Shown here piece by piece: positions 35,271 through 45,423 of a DNA stretch of 64,000 nucleotides. This DNA is from Solidesulfovibrio carbinolicus. GTDB lineage: Bacteria; Desulfobacterota; Desulfovibrionia; Desulfovibrionales; Desulfovibrionaceae. Position numbers and translations under genes: made by a program. The stretch is from positions 3,906,001 through 3,970,000 of the forward strand of contig NZ_CP026538.1 in assembly GCF_004135975.1 (NCBI RefSeq), given 5' to 3'. Under the pieces are notes generated by a model. That model was not told the DNA's origin and did no database searches. It was given only the letters and a program-made list of their open reading frames with translations. The stretch's first letter is position 1. The number at the start of each line of letters is the position of its first letter.

Positions 35271-35572
35271 CGGCCAACTCAGGAGCTTGAACCACCAAGC
35301 TGACAACACGTCGCCGGCCTGGGTATGGGCCTCGGGCGTACGGGAGGCGTACAAGGCTTGGAGTTGGGCTGTCTGGACGGCTTCTTGCCGAGCCAAAACG
35401 GATTTAGCCGTTTCCTCTGCTTCGATGATGACCTGCTCTTCAGGCGTGTCCAAGAAAACCCTAGGCCAATCCAGACGGAAAAAACAGGCTGGACACTTCC
35501 CTGGACCACCCGCAAAGCCGGGAAAGCTTGGCGCCGGCAACAAGCCGAGGCAGCCGGGTTTTCGTCGGGCGG
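35271..35572 (-). pseudogene. possible coding remnant between island and acyltransferase
   Basis: The minus strand keeps an open frame from about 35500 to 35275 whose translation has protein-like composition (FLDTPEEQVIIEAEETAKSV ... VLARQEAVQTAQLQALY, a helical pattern). It has no start codon with a ribosome site and it runs on into the antisense of the SGNH gene. I cannot name a parent family. It may equally be chance. Confidence 0.25.
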
Positions 35573-37159
35573 TCAGAAGGCCATCGTGAGCGCATTGAAG
35601 CAAACGGCAAGGGGACGCTCATCACTTGGCGCAACACGAGGAGCCGCGTTGTCTTTCCCGTTCCAATCGTCGTACATAAAACGAATGACATTATTCGTCT
35701 TTTGCAGCGGCAAACGATACTGTCTGAAGACAATTTCATCCTTCTGCATAGCCACCTTTTCCAGAAGCTGGCCATTGCAATAGATGGATACGACTTGCCC
35801 CTGCAGTAAAGAGAAGAACTGAAAAGTAAGCGTGCAATTCGCCGCCTTTGGCAGCGAAAAGAGCATCTCGGATTTTGAGCCAAGCCCCCATCGCCATGTG
35901 TTTGCCCCGTTACGTTCGGGCGCGTCGAAACCGACGAGCACGATTCTGTCCGGGGCATCCGCCAGAAAATCATACGCTGCAAAAGCCGCTGCCCTGGAGA
36001 GATGCTCTCGCTCAAAAACCGCTTTGCCGACAAAGGGCAGGACAACGACGGCAAGCACGAAACTCGCGCCCGTAACCGCCCCCGTAAACGTCGGCCAGCG
36101 TCGCGGCGGCCCGTCCACAATACGCTTGCGCCGCTCTTCCGCCTGGCGCTCGACAAAGACGTACAGCAGCACGGACAGCACGAGCGTCAGGGCCACGCCA
36201 GGCAGTTCGTCCCCCATCTTCGTGTATTGCGTTAAAGCATACAGCACCAGAATATGGCTGATGTAGATCGGATAGGACAGTTCGCCCACAAGCCGATCCA
36301 GGCGACTGTCGCGCGTGAGGAGGAAAAGCGACGGGATGCACAGCGCCAAGGCTGCATAGCGAGCGGCTTCCGGGACATCCCAGGCAAAGGACAAAAACGG
36401 TACGGCCAGCGCCAACACGACGGCTCCGTGCACACGGCCGCCAAGGCTTCTGAAGCGCTCCCACGCGTAGAGTTTGTACGCCAGACCACCAAAACAGAAA
36501 AAAATAATCTCAAAGAGAAAGAAACGGTAACCGAGCCGTTCAGCCTCAATGCCGCACCAAGGAAAAACCGCAAAGCGCAGCAAACAGCTTCCGGCGACGA
36601 CGCTGGCGATGACAAGGGACGAACGGGCGATGAAAAACGGCGCGACAAGATAGAATGACAATTCGAGTCCAAGCGTCCAGGCCTGGGGCACGAGCATGTA
36701 GCCGCCGAAAGGCCCGTCTGTATAACGGGCAAGGTAGTCAAGCACCAGACGGCCATCTGGGGCCACATTGAAAAAACTCAGAATATCCTGGCCGAACAGG
36801 AACACGTTCGAGAGCGCGTATCCTACGATGGCGCTATCGCTGAGTCCGGTTACGGTATGAACCCACCCGGCCAAAGGCCACTGGACTGAACCGACAACGG
36901 CCCAGGTTACAAAACCATAAACGACCGTCAAAACCAGCACGGCCAAATAGGCAGGAAAAAGCCGCATGTACCGACTACAAATGAACACATAGTACGGCTT
37001 AGTCTTGTATTTTGATGACAAAACAAGAGCCATATAAAAACCAGAGATCATATAAAACGAACGGACTGCCAGGGTCGTGTCCAGCCCTGGCAAGCCTGAA
37101 GAATGATCGGCATGACCTACAACAACTGATAAAGCGAGAATGAAACGAAGAATTCCCAT
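35573..37159 (-). CDS. acyltransferase 3 family protein with external C-terminal domain
   Basis: 528 residues from the ATG at 37159. AAAGGA is about 14 bases upstream, and the frame stays open beyond but runs into tRNA-Leu. About ten helices cover residues 1-370 with family motifs RFILALSVVVGH (catalytic His), MISGFYMALVLS and RYMRLFPAY. After a further helix near 395 comes an external domain of about 120 residues (SKSEMLFSLPKAANCTLTFQFF ... VSIYCNGQLLEKV) that looks beta-rich and is not SGNH. It faces the AT-rich island tail to tail. The likely role is acylation of a surface polysaccharide. Confidence 0.85.
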   Translation of the reverse strand: MGILRFILALSVVVGHADHSSGLPGLDTTLAVRSFYMISGFYMALVLSSKYKTKPYYVFICSRYMRLFPAYLAVLVLTVVYGFVTWAVVGSVQWPLAGWVHTVTGLSDSAIVGYALSNVFLFGQDILSFFNVAPDGRLVLDYLARYTDGPFGGYMLVPQAWTLGLELSFYLVAPFFIARSSLVIASVVAGSCLLRFAVFPWCGIEAERLGYRFFLFEIIFFCFGGLAYKLYAWERFRSLGGRVHGAVVLALAVPFLSFAWDVPEAARYAALALCIPSLFLLTRDSRLDRLVGELSYPIYISHILVLYALTQYTKMGDELPGVALTLVLSVLLYVFVERQAEERRKRIVDGPPRRWPTFTGAVTGASFVLAVVVLPFVGKAVFEREHLSRAAAFAAYDFLADAPDRIVLVGFDAPERNGANTWRWGLGSKSEMLFSLPKAANCTLTFQFFSLLQGQVVSIYCNGQLLEKVAMQKDEIVFRQYRLPLQKTNNVIRFMYDDWNGKDNAAPRVAPSDERPLAVCFNALTMAF

Positions 37160-37420
37160 AGGGTCAATGGCCGTCCTTTCAAACACCGACGGAGGCGGTG
37201 TTAGGCTACAATGACAGCTTGCGCCAACTGGAACTGTCTGCCGAAAAAGCAACACCCCAAGAAGCGACATGATGGGAGCTGAACCGTCTCTCTTCCGAAG
37301 GCTCAAGACCTGGACGGCTCCTGCGTCATGGATGTTCGTGCCAGCAAATCGACCAACAGCTTGCCCCAAGCGCCAAGCCCGACGCCGACGCGAAAAGGCA
37401 TGACGCCGTAGCGATACAAA
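37160..37420. other. gap between acyltransferase and tRNA-Leu
   Basis: About 260 bp with no gene. It should hold the promoter of the acyltransferase on the minus strand. No convincing -35/-10 pair was picked out. Confidence 0.4.
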
Positions 37421-37452
37421 AACAAAAAGGCCGGGTTGTGAAACCCAGCCTT
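37421..37452 (-). terminator. terminator of tRNA-Leu
   Basis: A stem of AAGGCTGGGTT with AACCCGGCCTT (one G-T pair) followed on the minus strand by TTTTTGTTTTTG, 11 bp beyond the CCA end. Confidence 0.85.
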
Positions 37453-37462
37453 TACTGTCTTT

Positions 37463-37549
37463 TGGTGCCGAAGGGGAGACTCGAACTCCCACCCCCTTGC
37501 GAGGACTAGACCCTGAACCTAGCGTGTCTACCAATTCCACCACTTCGGC
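37463..37549 (-). tRNA. tRNA-Leu (anticodon CAG)
   Basis: 87 nt including an encoded CCA. The acceptor stem GCCGAAG pairs with CTTCGGC. The anticodon loop TTCAGGG is closed by CTAGG/TCTAG. A long class II variable arm (CCTCGCAAGGGGG) and the T-loop GTTCGAGTC are clear. Leu is assigned from anticodon CAG and the long variable arm. Confidence 0.95.
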
Positions 37550-37745
37550 GCGGTGCAGAAGAAAGCTTTTACGGACGACGGCCCGTCTTGGCAAGCAAAA
37601 AAATGCGGCCCGTGAAAAATTTCTGCAAAAAACCGCTCGCCGGCCTTCCGGCCCCCTGCTCGGTTGAAGACCGACGCCTTTTGCGGTAGCACCTTCCTCG
37701 AAACGGGCCACGCTTCGCCACTTCGCGCCCGCCGGACCACCCGCC

Positions 37746-38684
37746 ATGATTGTCGTCAACCGCGTCGAGGACATCCACGAAGCCCTGCACGGCGTTTGCC
37801 TCACCATCGGCAACTTCGACGGCGTGCACATGGGCCACGCCAAGCTGTTGCAGCGCACCCGCGAACGGGCTGTCGCCGCCGGCCTCGTCAGCGCCGCGCT
37901 CACCTTCGATCCCCACCCGCGCCGGGTGCTCATGGGCAACGCCGCCCCGCCGGCCATCACCATGCTGGAGCACAAGCTCGAATGCATCGGGCAAAGCGGC
38001 GTCCAGGTCTGCGTCGTGCTGCCCTTCACCCGCGAACTGGCCGCCCGCGAACCGGAAGATTTCGTACGCGAGGTGCTGGTCGGCGGCCTGTGCCTCAAAC
38101 ACCTTGTCATCGGCTATGACTACGCCTTCGGCAAGGGCCGGCGCGGCAACTTCGAGATGCTCTCGGCCATGGGCCAGAAGTACGGCTTTGGCGTCGAACG
38201 CCTGGACCCGGTCATCCTAAACGGCGCCGTGGTCTCCTCCACCCGCATCCGCGACATGGTCCAGGCCGGCAACGTCTGGGACGCCAGGCCGCTGCTGGGC
38301 CGTTTCCATCAAGTGAGGGGGTTGGTCGTCCACGGCCAAAAACGCGGCCGAAAACTGGGCTTTCCCACGGCCAACGTGGGCGTGCGCGACGAACTCGTGC
38401 CGCTGTCGGGCGTCTACGCCGTCTGGGTCGAGGTGGACGGCATTTTGCGGCCGGGCGTCGCCAACATCGGCAAGAATCCCACCTTCGGCGACTTCGACCT
38501 GTCCGTGGAAGCCCACATCCTCGACTTCAAGGGCAAAATCTACGACCAGCCCATCCGGGTGCATTTCGTCCAGCGCATCCGCTCCGAAAAGAAATTTTCC
38601 GGCCCCGAGGAGCTCATCACGCGCATCCGCGAGGACATCGGCCTGGCCCGCATGATCCTGGCCGCGCCCGACGCCCGGCCCTGA
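37746..38684 (+). CDS. ribF: bifunctional riboflavin kinase / FMN adenylyltransferase
   Basis: Makes FMN and FAD from riboflavin. 312 residues, full length. The FAD synthetase domain (1-175) has the nucleotidyltransferase HxGH-like motif in LTIGNFDGVHMGHAKLL and the SSTRIR box near 168. The C-terminal riboflavin kinase domain (185-305) has GRKLGFPTAN and GVANIGKNPTFG. It starts at 37746 and is followed after 5 bp by the ClC channel gene. Confidence 0.96.
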   Translation: MIVVNRVEDIHEALHGVCLTIGNFDGVHMGHAKLLQRTRERAVAAGLVSAALTFDPHPRRVLMGNAAPPAITMLEHKLECIGQSGVQVCVVLPFTRELAAREPEDFVREVLVGGLCLKHLVIGYDYAFGKGRRGNFEMLSAMGQKYGFGVERLDPVILNGAVVSSTRIRDMVQAGNVWDARPLLGRFHQVRGLVVHGQKRGRKLGFPTANVGVRDELVPLSGVYAVWVEVDGILRPGVANIGKNPTFGDFDLSVEAHILDFKGKIYDQPIRVHFVQRIRSEKKFSGPEELITRIREDIGLARMILAAPDARP

Positions 38685-38689
38685 CCGCC

Positions 38690-40537
38690 ATGGACGCGCC
38701 CCAGGCCCCAGCCTCCAGCCGCCCGACCTTTTTCCGCCGCCCCCGCGCCCTGTGGCGGCTTTTGGCCCGGCGCTACACCCACATCGCGCTCATGCGCTGG
38801 CTGGTCCTGGGCGTGGTCGCCGGCCTGGGTTCCGGAACCCTGGCCATCGCCTTCCACGCCGGCCTCGAAGGCCTGTCCCATCTGCTCCAGGTACATCTGG
38901 CCGGACTGACCCTGCCCCATCCCTCGGGCGAGAAGCTTATCTCCGGCCCGGCCGGCCCCTACCGGCCCTGGCTCATCCCGGTCTTCACCACGGCCGTGGG
39001 GCTGGTGACGGGACTGCTTGTCACGCGGTTCATCCCCAAGTCTTTAGAAGGGGTCACCGACGGCACCGACGCCATGATCAAGGCCTTCCACACCCAGGGC
39101 GGCGTCATCCGGCCGGCCGTGCCGGCGCTCAAAAGCGGCACCGCCATCCTGACCATCGCCGCCGGCGGCGCGGCCGGCCAGGAAGGTCCCATCTCCCAGC
39201 TCGGGGCCGGCTTCGGCTCGCTTTTGGCCCAAAAGCTCGGCCTGACCGCCCGTCAACGCCGCATCCTGCTCCTGGCCGGCGCGGCCGGGGGCCTGGGGGC
39301 CATCTTCCGCGCGCCGCTGGGAGGAGCCATCACCGCCGTGGAAGTGCTCTACTGCGAGGATTTCGAGGCCGAGGCCCTGCTGCCGGCCGTGGTCTCGTCG
39401 GTGGTGGCCTACACCCTTTTTGCCTTTGTTTTCGGCGGCCGGGCCATTCTCGCTACCCCGAACTACAATTTCACCAACGCCTTCGAGTTGCCCTTCTACC
39501 TGGCCCTGGCCGTGGCCGCGTCCCTGGCGGCCAGACTTTTTATCCGGGTCTTTTTCGCCGTCAAGTTCAAGGTCTTCGGCCCCATCGCCAAACGCTTCGG
39601 CCCCACCGTCGCCATGCTGGCCGGGGGCCTTGGCATGGGGCTTTTGGGCTGGCGGTTCCCGGAACTGTGCGGCGGCGGCTACGGCTGGCTGGAGCTGGCC
39701 GCCGGCGGCAAGCTCGACATGCTCTTTTTGCTCGGACTTTTTGGCGGCAAGCTCCTCGCCACGGCCCTGACCATCGGCTCGGGCTTAAGCGGCGGCATGT
39801 TCGCGCCGGCGCTGTTTCTCGGCGGCTCCGTCGGCGGCGTGGTCGGTCAGGCCGGGCACATGTGGCGGCCCGACATCGTGACCCAGCCCGGCGGCTACGT
39901 CCTGGTCGGCATGGCCACCTTTTTCGCCGGCGTGGCCCACGCCCCCATCGGCCCGCTGATCATGGTCTGCGAGATCTCCCAAGGCTACGGCCTGCTGGCC
40001 CCGCTCATGCTCTGCTCGGCCGTGGCCTTGGTCCTGTGCGACGACATTCACCTCTACGAAAACCAAGTGGACAACAAGTTCGCCTCCCCGGCCCACGCCG
40101 CCGACGCCACCACCAACATCCTCGAAACCCTGCCCGTGTCCTCGGTCTTCACCCCGGGCCGGACCGTCGTTTTGGAGGAATGCGTGACGCTTCGGGCCAT
40201 CACCGACGTCATCGCCGCCACCCGGGACTTCGTTTTTCCGGTACAAAACGAGCACGGCGTCCTCACCGGCCTGCTCGATGTCCACGACGCCCGCGGCGTG
40301 CTGTTCGAGCCCAGCCTGCGCGACCTTGTCGTGGCCCGCGACCTCATGCGCCCCCCCACCGTGGTCCACCCCGACACGTCCCTCTACGACGCGCTTATGC
40401 TCTTTGTGGAAACCGACCTCGGCCAGCTGCCCGTGGTCGGACCGGACAAGCCCGACACGGTGCTGGGGCTGCTGGACCGCCGCCACGTTTTCACCGCCTA
40501 TTCGAGTACCCTCAAGGCGATTCAAAGCGCCGACTGA
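38690..40537 (+). CDS. ClC-family chloride channel/antiporter with CBS pair
   Basis: 615 residues. The membrane part (about 30-450) carries the ClC motifs GSGTLAIAFHAG, GQEGPISQLGAGFGS (with the gating Glu of GxEGP) and GSGLSGGMFAPALFLGG (GxFxP). Two CBS motifs follow at about 475-600 (SVFTPGRTVVLEE..., DLMRPPTVVHPDTSLYDAL). It moves chloride, possibly with proton exchange, across the inner membrane. CBS domains usually bind adenine nucleotides and regulate gating. It is directly downstream of ribF and probably co-transcribed. Confidence 0.93.
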   Translation: MDAPQAPASSRPTFFRRPRALWRLLARRYTHIALMRWLVLGVVAGLGSGTLAIAFHAGLEGLSHLLQVHLAGLTLPHPSGEKLISGPAGPYRPWLIPVFTTAVGLVTGLLVTRFIPKSLEGVTDGTDAMIKAFHTQGGVIRPAVPALKSGTAILTIAAGGAAGQEGPISQLGAGFGSLLAQKLGLTARQRRILLLAGAAGGLGAIFRAPLGGAITAVEVLYCEDFEAEALLPAVVSSVVAYTLFAFVFGGRAILATPNYNFTNAFELPFYLALAVAASLAARLFIRVFFAVKFKVFGPIAKRFGPTVAMLAGGLGMGLLGWRFPELCGGGYGWLELAAGGKLDMLFLLGLFGGKLLATALTIGSGLSGGMFAPALFLGGSVGGVVGQAGHMWRPDIVTQPGGYVLVGMATFFAGVAHAPIGPLIMVCEISQGYGLLAPLMLCSAVALVLCDDIHLYENQVDNKFASPAHAADATTNILETLPVSSVFTPGRTVVLEECVTLRAITDVIAATRDFVFPVQNEHGVLTGLLDVHDARGVLFEPSLRDLVVARDLMRPPTVVHPDTSLYDALMLFVETDLGQLPVVGPDKPDTVLGLLDRRHVFTAYSSTLKAIQSAD

Positions 40538-40915
40538 TACAGCCGCCAACCAAAAGCCTGCTCTGAGGCCGGCCAAGCGCAAGACATTTTGCGCAACATG
40601 AATACGACTCGCCAATATCCAGCCTGCCAAGCGCTTCTTCCCCTGAAGCATGGGATGGTCGGTGTCCATAATACTCTCGCGGAATTGTCATGGGACACGC
40701 TCCCAAACGACATCGATTTTCATCATGACGGCTTGCTTTTTTCCAATTCTTATGCTTCCTAGGAAATAAATCGAATTGCTCGTAGCGCCACTTCTTTACG
40801 TCTGACTTCCTACACTCTGCTATTCTGGGAATTTTCACTGCAACGGCTACGCCAGGCAACGACAATCAACACTTTATCCCAAGCATTTGTTGTCGATCTG
40901 CCAAAAGGAGCCTTC
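40538..40915. other. 378 bp intergenic region before chemoreceptor
   Basis: No credible coding frame. It is less GC-rich than its surroundings. It must contain the promoter of the chemoreceptor at 40916. A partial -24/-12-like pair (GGAATTTTCACTGCAA near 40832-40846) lacks the conserved CAC and was not scored as a promoter. Confidence 0.4.
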
Positions 40916-43006
40916 ATGCGCCTCAAGACTAAATTCATCATTCCGACCTTGTTGCTCATCTTTATTGGAATGACTGGCACGACCTGGCTGACCTACTCCA
41001 AAAGCACACAAGCCTTGACCACTCTTGGGACTCAACAGGCTGCAATCAACCTTGCATCCTTGAACTCCCTCGTCGATATCTGGATGGAAGGCGCAAAAAA
41101 CGAAGTCCTCACGCTTTCCAAAACTGAAGACATCACCCAAGCGCTGGCCAACCCGAACGCCGCAACCCAGGCCAAGGCCCTGGCTCTGGCTCAGGACGTC
41201 GTCACGCGCAACCCCTCCTTTGACAGTGTCCTGTTCATCAATACGCAAGGCAACGTCACTCTGGCCACCAACCCTGTTTTTGTCGGCGTGGCCCGCACCG
41301 ACAGAGACTATTTCAAAAAGGCCATTGCCGGAGAGACCTTTATCTCTCCGCCAATTCTCAGCAAGGATATCCAGAAATTTGTTTTCGTCATCGCTACCCC
41401 GGTCCGTAGCGAAGGCAAGATCATCGGCACCATCGCCATCGGGGTCCGCATCGACCGCTTCACCGATCAGTTCGTCGCTCCCCTGGACACTCCCGCCGGC
41501 TACGCCTTCATCACGGCCCCCGACGGTTTGACCCTGGCTCATCCAGATCGCGAACTGGTCGGCAAATTCAACGTGTTCAACGACACGGATTTCGGACGCC
41601 AGATGGCCGGACAATCCAAAGGCCTCCTCAACGTCGTTTCCCTGGGCGTTGAAAAGCTCATCCTTTTTGAAAAATCCCAGCGGACCGGCTGGATGCTCGG
41701 CATAACCGTCAACAAAGCCGTTGCGTTTGTTGAAGCCCGCAATCTCGGCCTGCTCATTGTGTGGCTTTCGGCCGGCGTGGCTCTTTTCCTCAGCCTTGGC
41801 GTCTGGATCATCCTTTCCGTCAATGTGCTGCGCCCCGTGGAAGGGCTGGTCGCCGTTGCCAAGCGCATTTCCGGCGGCGACCTGGACACGCCCCTCGACA
41901 CGGATCGACGTGATGAAATCGGCAGCCTGCAAAGCGCCATGGCGGCCATGGTCGCCAACCTCAAGGCGAAAATCATCGAGGCCAAGGAGCAAAGCGCCCT
42001 GGCCGCTCAGGAAACCGAAAAGGCCAGAGCAGCCATGCAAGAGGCCGAGACCGCCCATTCCAAGGCGGAAAATGCCCGGGAACAAGGCATGCTTCAGGCA
42101 GCGGCGACCCTGGAGAGCATCGTGGCCGCCGTGACCGACGCCTCCGAGGAGATTTCAGCACAGATCGCCCATGTGAGCCAAGGTTCCCGCGACCAATCGC
42201 ACCGGGTCAGCGAAACGGCCTCCGCCATGGAAGAGATGAACGCCACGGTCCTCGAAGTGGCTCAAAACGCCTCTCAGGCTTCCCAGACCGCCGAAAACGC
42301 CCGGCACAAGGCCAATGCGGGTTCGGACAACGTCGCTCGCGTCATCCACAGCATCGCCGAGGTTCAAAACCGGGCCGGACGACTCAAGGAGGATATGACC
42401 GCCCTGGGACGGCAGGCCGAAGGCATCGGCAGCATCCTGGGCGTCATTTCCGACATCGCCGATCAGACCAACCTGCTTGCCTTAAACGCCGCCATCGAAG
42501 CCGCCCGGGCCGGTGAGGCAGGGCGCGGTTTCGCGGTTGTTGCCGATGAAGTCCGCAAGCTGGCTGAAAAGACCATGACCGCCACAAAGGAAGTCGGCGA
42601 AGCCATCCGCGACATCCAGCAGGGAACCCGCCTGAACATTGACAACGTCGAGCTGGCGTCAGAAAAGATTAATGACGCGACAACGTTGGCAGAAGAGTCC
42701 GGTCAAACGCTTCAGGCCATCGTCACCCTGGTTGACGCCACGACCGATCAGGTTCGCAGCATTGCCACGGCAGCAGAAGAACAATCCGCCACCACCGAAG
42801 AGATCAACCGCAGCATCCTGGACATCGACCGGCTGGCCGAGGACTCGGCCAGGGCCCTGGAACAATCGACCCGGTCGGTGGCTGAACTGGCGGACCAGAC
42901 TCGCATTTTGCGGGGGCTAATTGACGAAATGCAAGCTGGGGGCTCCAAAGGCAAACGCCTGACGGCCGGCGACCAACGCCCAGCCTTGCCTTCAGCACAC
43001 CGGTAA
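40916..43006 (+). CDS. methyl-accepting chemotaxis protein with dCache sensor
   Basis: 696 residues. Helix 1 (9-27) and helix 2 (about 280-305) flank a periplasmic dCache domain ([53 protein letters not shown]), which binds small organic ligands. HAMP (305-360) and a coiled-coil signalling domain follow. The hairpin tip carries [21 protein letters not shown] and [19 protein letters not shown]. Methylation helices are visible on both sides. No CheB/CheR docking pentapeptide is seen. AAAAGGAG precedes the ATG. Its tail is the template that identifies the relic at 4480-4672. Confidence 0.95.
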   Translation: MRLKTKFIIPTLLLIFIGMTGTTWLTYSKSTQALTTLGTQQAAINLASLNSLVDIWMEGAKNEVLTLSKTEDITQALANPNAATQAKALALAQDVVTRNPSFDSVLFINTQGNVTLATNPVFVGVARTDRDYFKKAIAGETFISPPILSKDIQKFVFVIATPVRSEGKIIGTIAIGVRIDRFTDQFVAPLDTPAGYAFITAPDGLTLAHPDRELVGKFNVFNDTDFGRQMAGQSKGLLNVVSLGVEKLILFEKSQRTGWMLGITVNKAVAFVEARNLGLLIVWLSAGVALFLSLGVWIILSVNVLRPVEGLVAVAKRISGGDLDTPLDTDRRDEIGSLQSAMAAMVANLKAKIIEAKEQSALAAQETEKARAAMQEAETAHSKAENAREQGMLQAAATLESIVAAVTDASEEISAQIAHVSQGSRDQSHRVSETASAMEEMNATVLEVAQNASQASQTAENARHKANAGSDNVARVIHSIAEVQNRAGRLKEDMTALGRQAEGIGSILGVISDIADQTNLLALNAAIEAARAGEAGRGFAVVADEVRKLAEKTMTATKEVGEAIRDIQQGTRLNIDNVELASEKINDATTLAEESGQTLQAIVTLVDATTDQVRSIATAAEEQSATTEEINRSILDIDRLAEDSARALEQSTRSVAELADQTRILRGLIDEMQAGGSKGKRLTAGDQRPALPSAHR

Positions 43007-43186
43007 AGCGCCTGCGAAGACGTCTGCCGTCTCCTGGAGTCCGCAGCGAACGAGAGACCGCCGTTTCTTGGACGCTGCGGAAACGCTTGAGCGGACGATC
43101 CCGAAGGCCGCCGCCTGGATGCTTGCCCCCGGCGCGCATCCGGCCTATGCACGGGGGCGATTCCAAAACCGATTCCCGGAGCAGCC

Positions 43187-45310
43187 ATGCGCATACGGAC
43201 CAAGTTGCTATGCTTCCTGCTGGCGGTGGTCATCATCCCCCTTTGCGCCTTAGGGCTGTATTCCTGGTCCCGAACCAGCGAACTGGGCCGTGAGCTGGCC
43301 CGGGGCGCGGCCCGGGCCCTGGAGTCCAACGCCGCCGGGGAGCTGGTCCAGACCGCCGAAATGTTCGGCGAGCACTGCGCCGACACCCTGGACCTGCTGG
43401 AAACCTCCCTGTCGCTGACCGCTGACGCCGCCGTCAGACTCCTTGAGGTCCAGCCGCCCCAGGCGGCCAACGGCCTCATGCCCCTGGCCAGTGACTTCGA
43501 CGACGGCGCGGTGACGGACGCCCCCCTGACCCCCATCCCCGGTTCGGACGTCACCGCCAGCTACGACCATGTCTCCTTCCATCTGGCTCCGGGCCTGTCG
43601 CGTCAGGCCGCCTTGCCCGACATGCGGGCGCTGTCCGGCCTGCTCCCTTTTTACCGCACCTTGTTTGCCCGCCACAAGGACCTCATGCAGTTCGGCTATG
43701 TGGGGCTGGCCACGGGCCTGCATTGCGCCTACCCCGGCCACGGCGGCTACCCCCCCGACTACGACCCCCGGCGGCGACCTTGGTATCTCGACGCCGCCGC
43801 CAAGGACGGCATCACCTGGACCATCATGACTGACGCCGTCACCAGGCAGGTCATGGCCACCATGGCCCTGGCCCTGCGCAGCCCCTCGGGCAAGGTCCTG
43901 GGCGTGGCCGGGCTGGACGTGCCCATGGGCCGGCTGTTTCTGGACAGCGACCTGTCCCGGGCCTTTGACGGCCGGCTACGTTCCATGGTGGTCACCCTGT
44001 CGGACAAGACCCTTTCGGGCAAACCCGAACTGGTGGTCGTGGCCGGCCGTGACTATGCCCAAAAAAGCCGGGACTGGGCCGCGCCGGTGGAGCTGGAGCG
44101 CGTCGAATCCCCGGACGCAGCCGTTTTGGATGATATCGCGGCCACCCTGGCCGCCGGCAAAAGCGGCGTGCGCCGCCTGTCCTACCGGGGCGAAGACACC
44201 TTGCTCGCCTTTGCGCCGGTGACCAAAAAGCGTCTGGCCGTGGTCCTGGCCGCCCCGCGCGAGATGGTGGTGTCCGAGGCCCGGCTGGCCGAGGCCAAGG
44301 TCATCCGGGCCACCTCGGGCCTGGCCGGCCAGATCGGCCTGTTTCTGGCCGGCGCGGTGGCCCTGGTGGCCTTGCTCGCCGTGGCCGCCTCCAAAACCGT
44401 CACCAGACCGGTGCGCGAGCTGGCCGAGGCGGCCCGAAAGCTCGCTTCGGGGGATTTCTCGGCCCGGGTCACGCCCTACGGCCGCGACGAGCTGGCCGAG
44501 ATGGCCGCCTCGTTTAACGACATGGCCCCCCAGCTCGTCGAGCGCATGAAGCTCAAAAACGACATGGCGCTGGCCATGGAGGTGCAGCAGCACTTGCTGC
44601 CCGGGCGGCCGCCGGCCATGGAGGGCATGGACATCGCGGCGCTCAGCCTCTACTGCGACGAAACCGGCGGCGACTATTTCGATTTCCTGGAATTCGCCCA
44701 GGACGACGCCAGCCATGCCGACATCGTCATCGGCGACGTCACAGGCCACGGCGTATCAGCGGCCCTGTTCATGGCCACGGGAAGGGCGCTCTTGCGCGGC
44801 CGGGCCGTGGGCCAGCCCGGGCCGGGCGCGCTTTTGACCGAGGTCAACGACTTGCTGTGCCAGGACACCCATCTGACCGGGCGCTTTATTACGCTGTTTT
44901 TCCTGCGCCTGGACCGCGGCGCCAAGGAGATGGTCTGGTGCCGGGCCGGGCACGATCCCGGGATGCTCTACGATCCGGCCAGCGACGCTTTCGACTTGAT
45001 GCAGGGCTCGGGCATTCCCCTGGGGGCCGTGCCGGACTGGAGCTACGAGGAGATGCGCCGGCCGTGGCTGGTCCCTGGTCAGGTGCTGGTGCTTTTCACC
45101 GACGGCATCCACGAGGCCCGAAACCCTACCGACAGCATGTACGGCAAGGAGCGCATGGAAGCGGTGATCCGCCGCGAGGCAGCCGGCCCGGCCTCGGCCA
45201 TCGTCAACGCCCTGGTGGCCGATCTCAAGGAATTCAAGGCCGGGCTGCCCCTGGAGGACGACGTGACGCTGGTGGTCATCAAGGCCACGGACGAGGGAAA
45301 GGCGGGGTAG
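43187..45310 (+). CDS. SpoIIE/RsbU-type serine phosphatase with Cache and HAMP domains
   Basis: 707 residues. TM1 (8-25), an external Cache domain (about 40-385; FGYVGLATGLHCAYPGHGG, DPRRRPWYLDAAAKDG, VAGLDVPMGRLFLD), TM2 (about 385-405), HAMP (405-458) and a PP2C-type phosphatase domain (about 470-700) with the metal-binding GGDYFDFLE, GDVTGHGVSAAL and FTDGIHEARN motifs. It would dephosphorylate an anti-sigma-factor antagonist in response to an external ligand. No anti-sigma partners lie next to it. Confidence 0.94.
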   Translation: MRIRTKLLCFLLAVVIIPLCALGLYSWSRTSELGRELARGAARALESNAAGELVQTAEMFGEHCADTLDLLETSLSLTADAAVRLLEVQPPQAANGLMPLASDFDDGAVTDAPLTPIPGSDVTASYDHVSFHLAPGLSRQAALPDMRALSGLLPFYRTLFARHKDLMQFGYVGLATGLHCAYPGHGGYPPDYDPRRRPWYLDAAAKDGITWTIMTDAVTRQVMATMALALRSPSGKVLGVAGLDVPMGRLFLDSDLSRAFDGRLRSMVVTLSDKTLSGKPELVVVAGRDYAQKSRDWAAPVELERVESPDAAVLDDIAATLAAGKSGVRRLSYRGEDTLLAFAPVTKKRLAVVLAAPREMVVSEARLAEAKVIRATSGLAGQIGLFLAGAVALVALLAVAASKTVTRPVRELAEAARKLASGDFSARVTPYGRDELAEMAASFNDMAPQLVERMKLKNDMALAMEVQQHLLPGRPPAMEGMDIAALSLYCDETGGDYFDFLEFAQDDASHADIVIGDVTGHGVSAALFMATGRALLRGRAVGQPGPGALLTEVNDLLCQDTHLTGRFITLFFLRLDRGAKEMVWCRAGHDPGMLYDPASDAFDLMQGSGIPLGAVPDWSYEEMRRPWLVPGQVLVLFTDGIHEARNPTDSMYGKERMEAVIRREAAGPASAIVNALVADLKEFKAGLPLEDDVTLVVIKATDEGKAG

Positions 45311-45318
45311 CGGCGCAT

Positions 45319-45344
45319 CCGAAAAATACGGCCGTATTATTCGG
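45319..45344. other. palindrome between convergent genes
   Basis: CCGAAAAATACGG with CCGTATTATTCGG is a nearly perfect 26-bp palindrome between the phosphatase stop and the hicB stop. It may be a bidirectional terminator, though it has only short A/T tracts. Confidence 0.4.
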
Positions 45345-45423
45345 AAAACCAATGGGCGTCGTTTATCGTCAGTGAAATGTCCCTGGCGCTTTTCGTACAC
45401 GGGACACGTAAGGGGGAGTTTTT

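Noticed and set aside
37200-38110. Extension of the acyltransferase frame through tRNA-Leu to 38110
   Set aside because: It would translate a tRNA gene, a terminator and the antisense of ribF. The start at 37159 begins the family motif.
40810-40860. Sigma-54-like element before the chemoreceptor gene
   Set aside because: GG-N10-GC spacing can be found, but the CAC of the -24 box and the T of the -12 box are absent.
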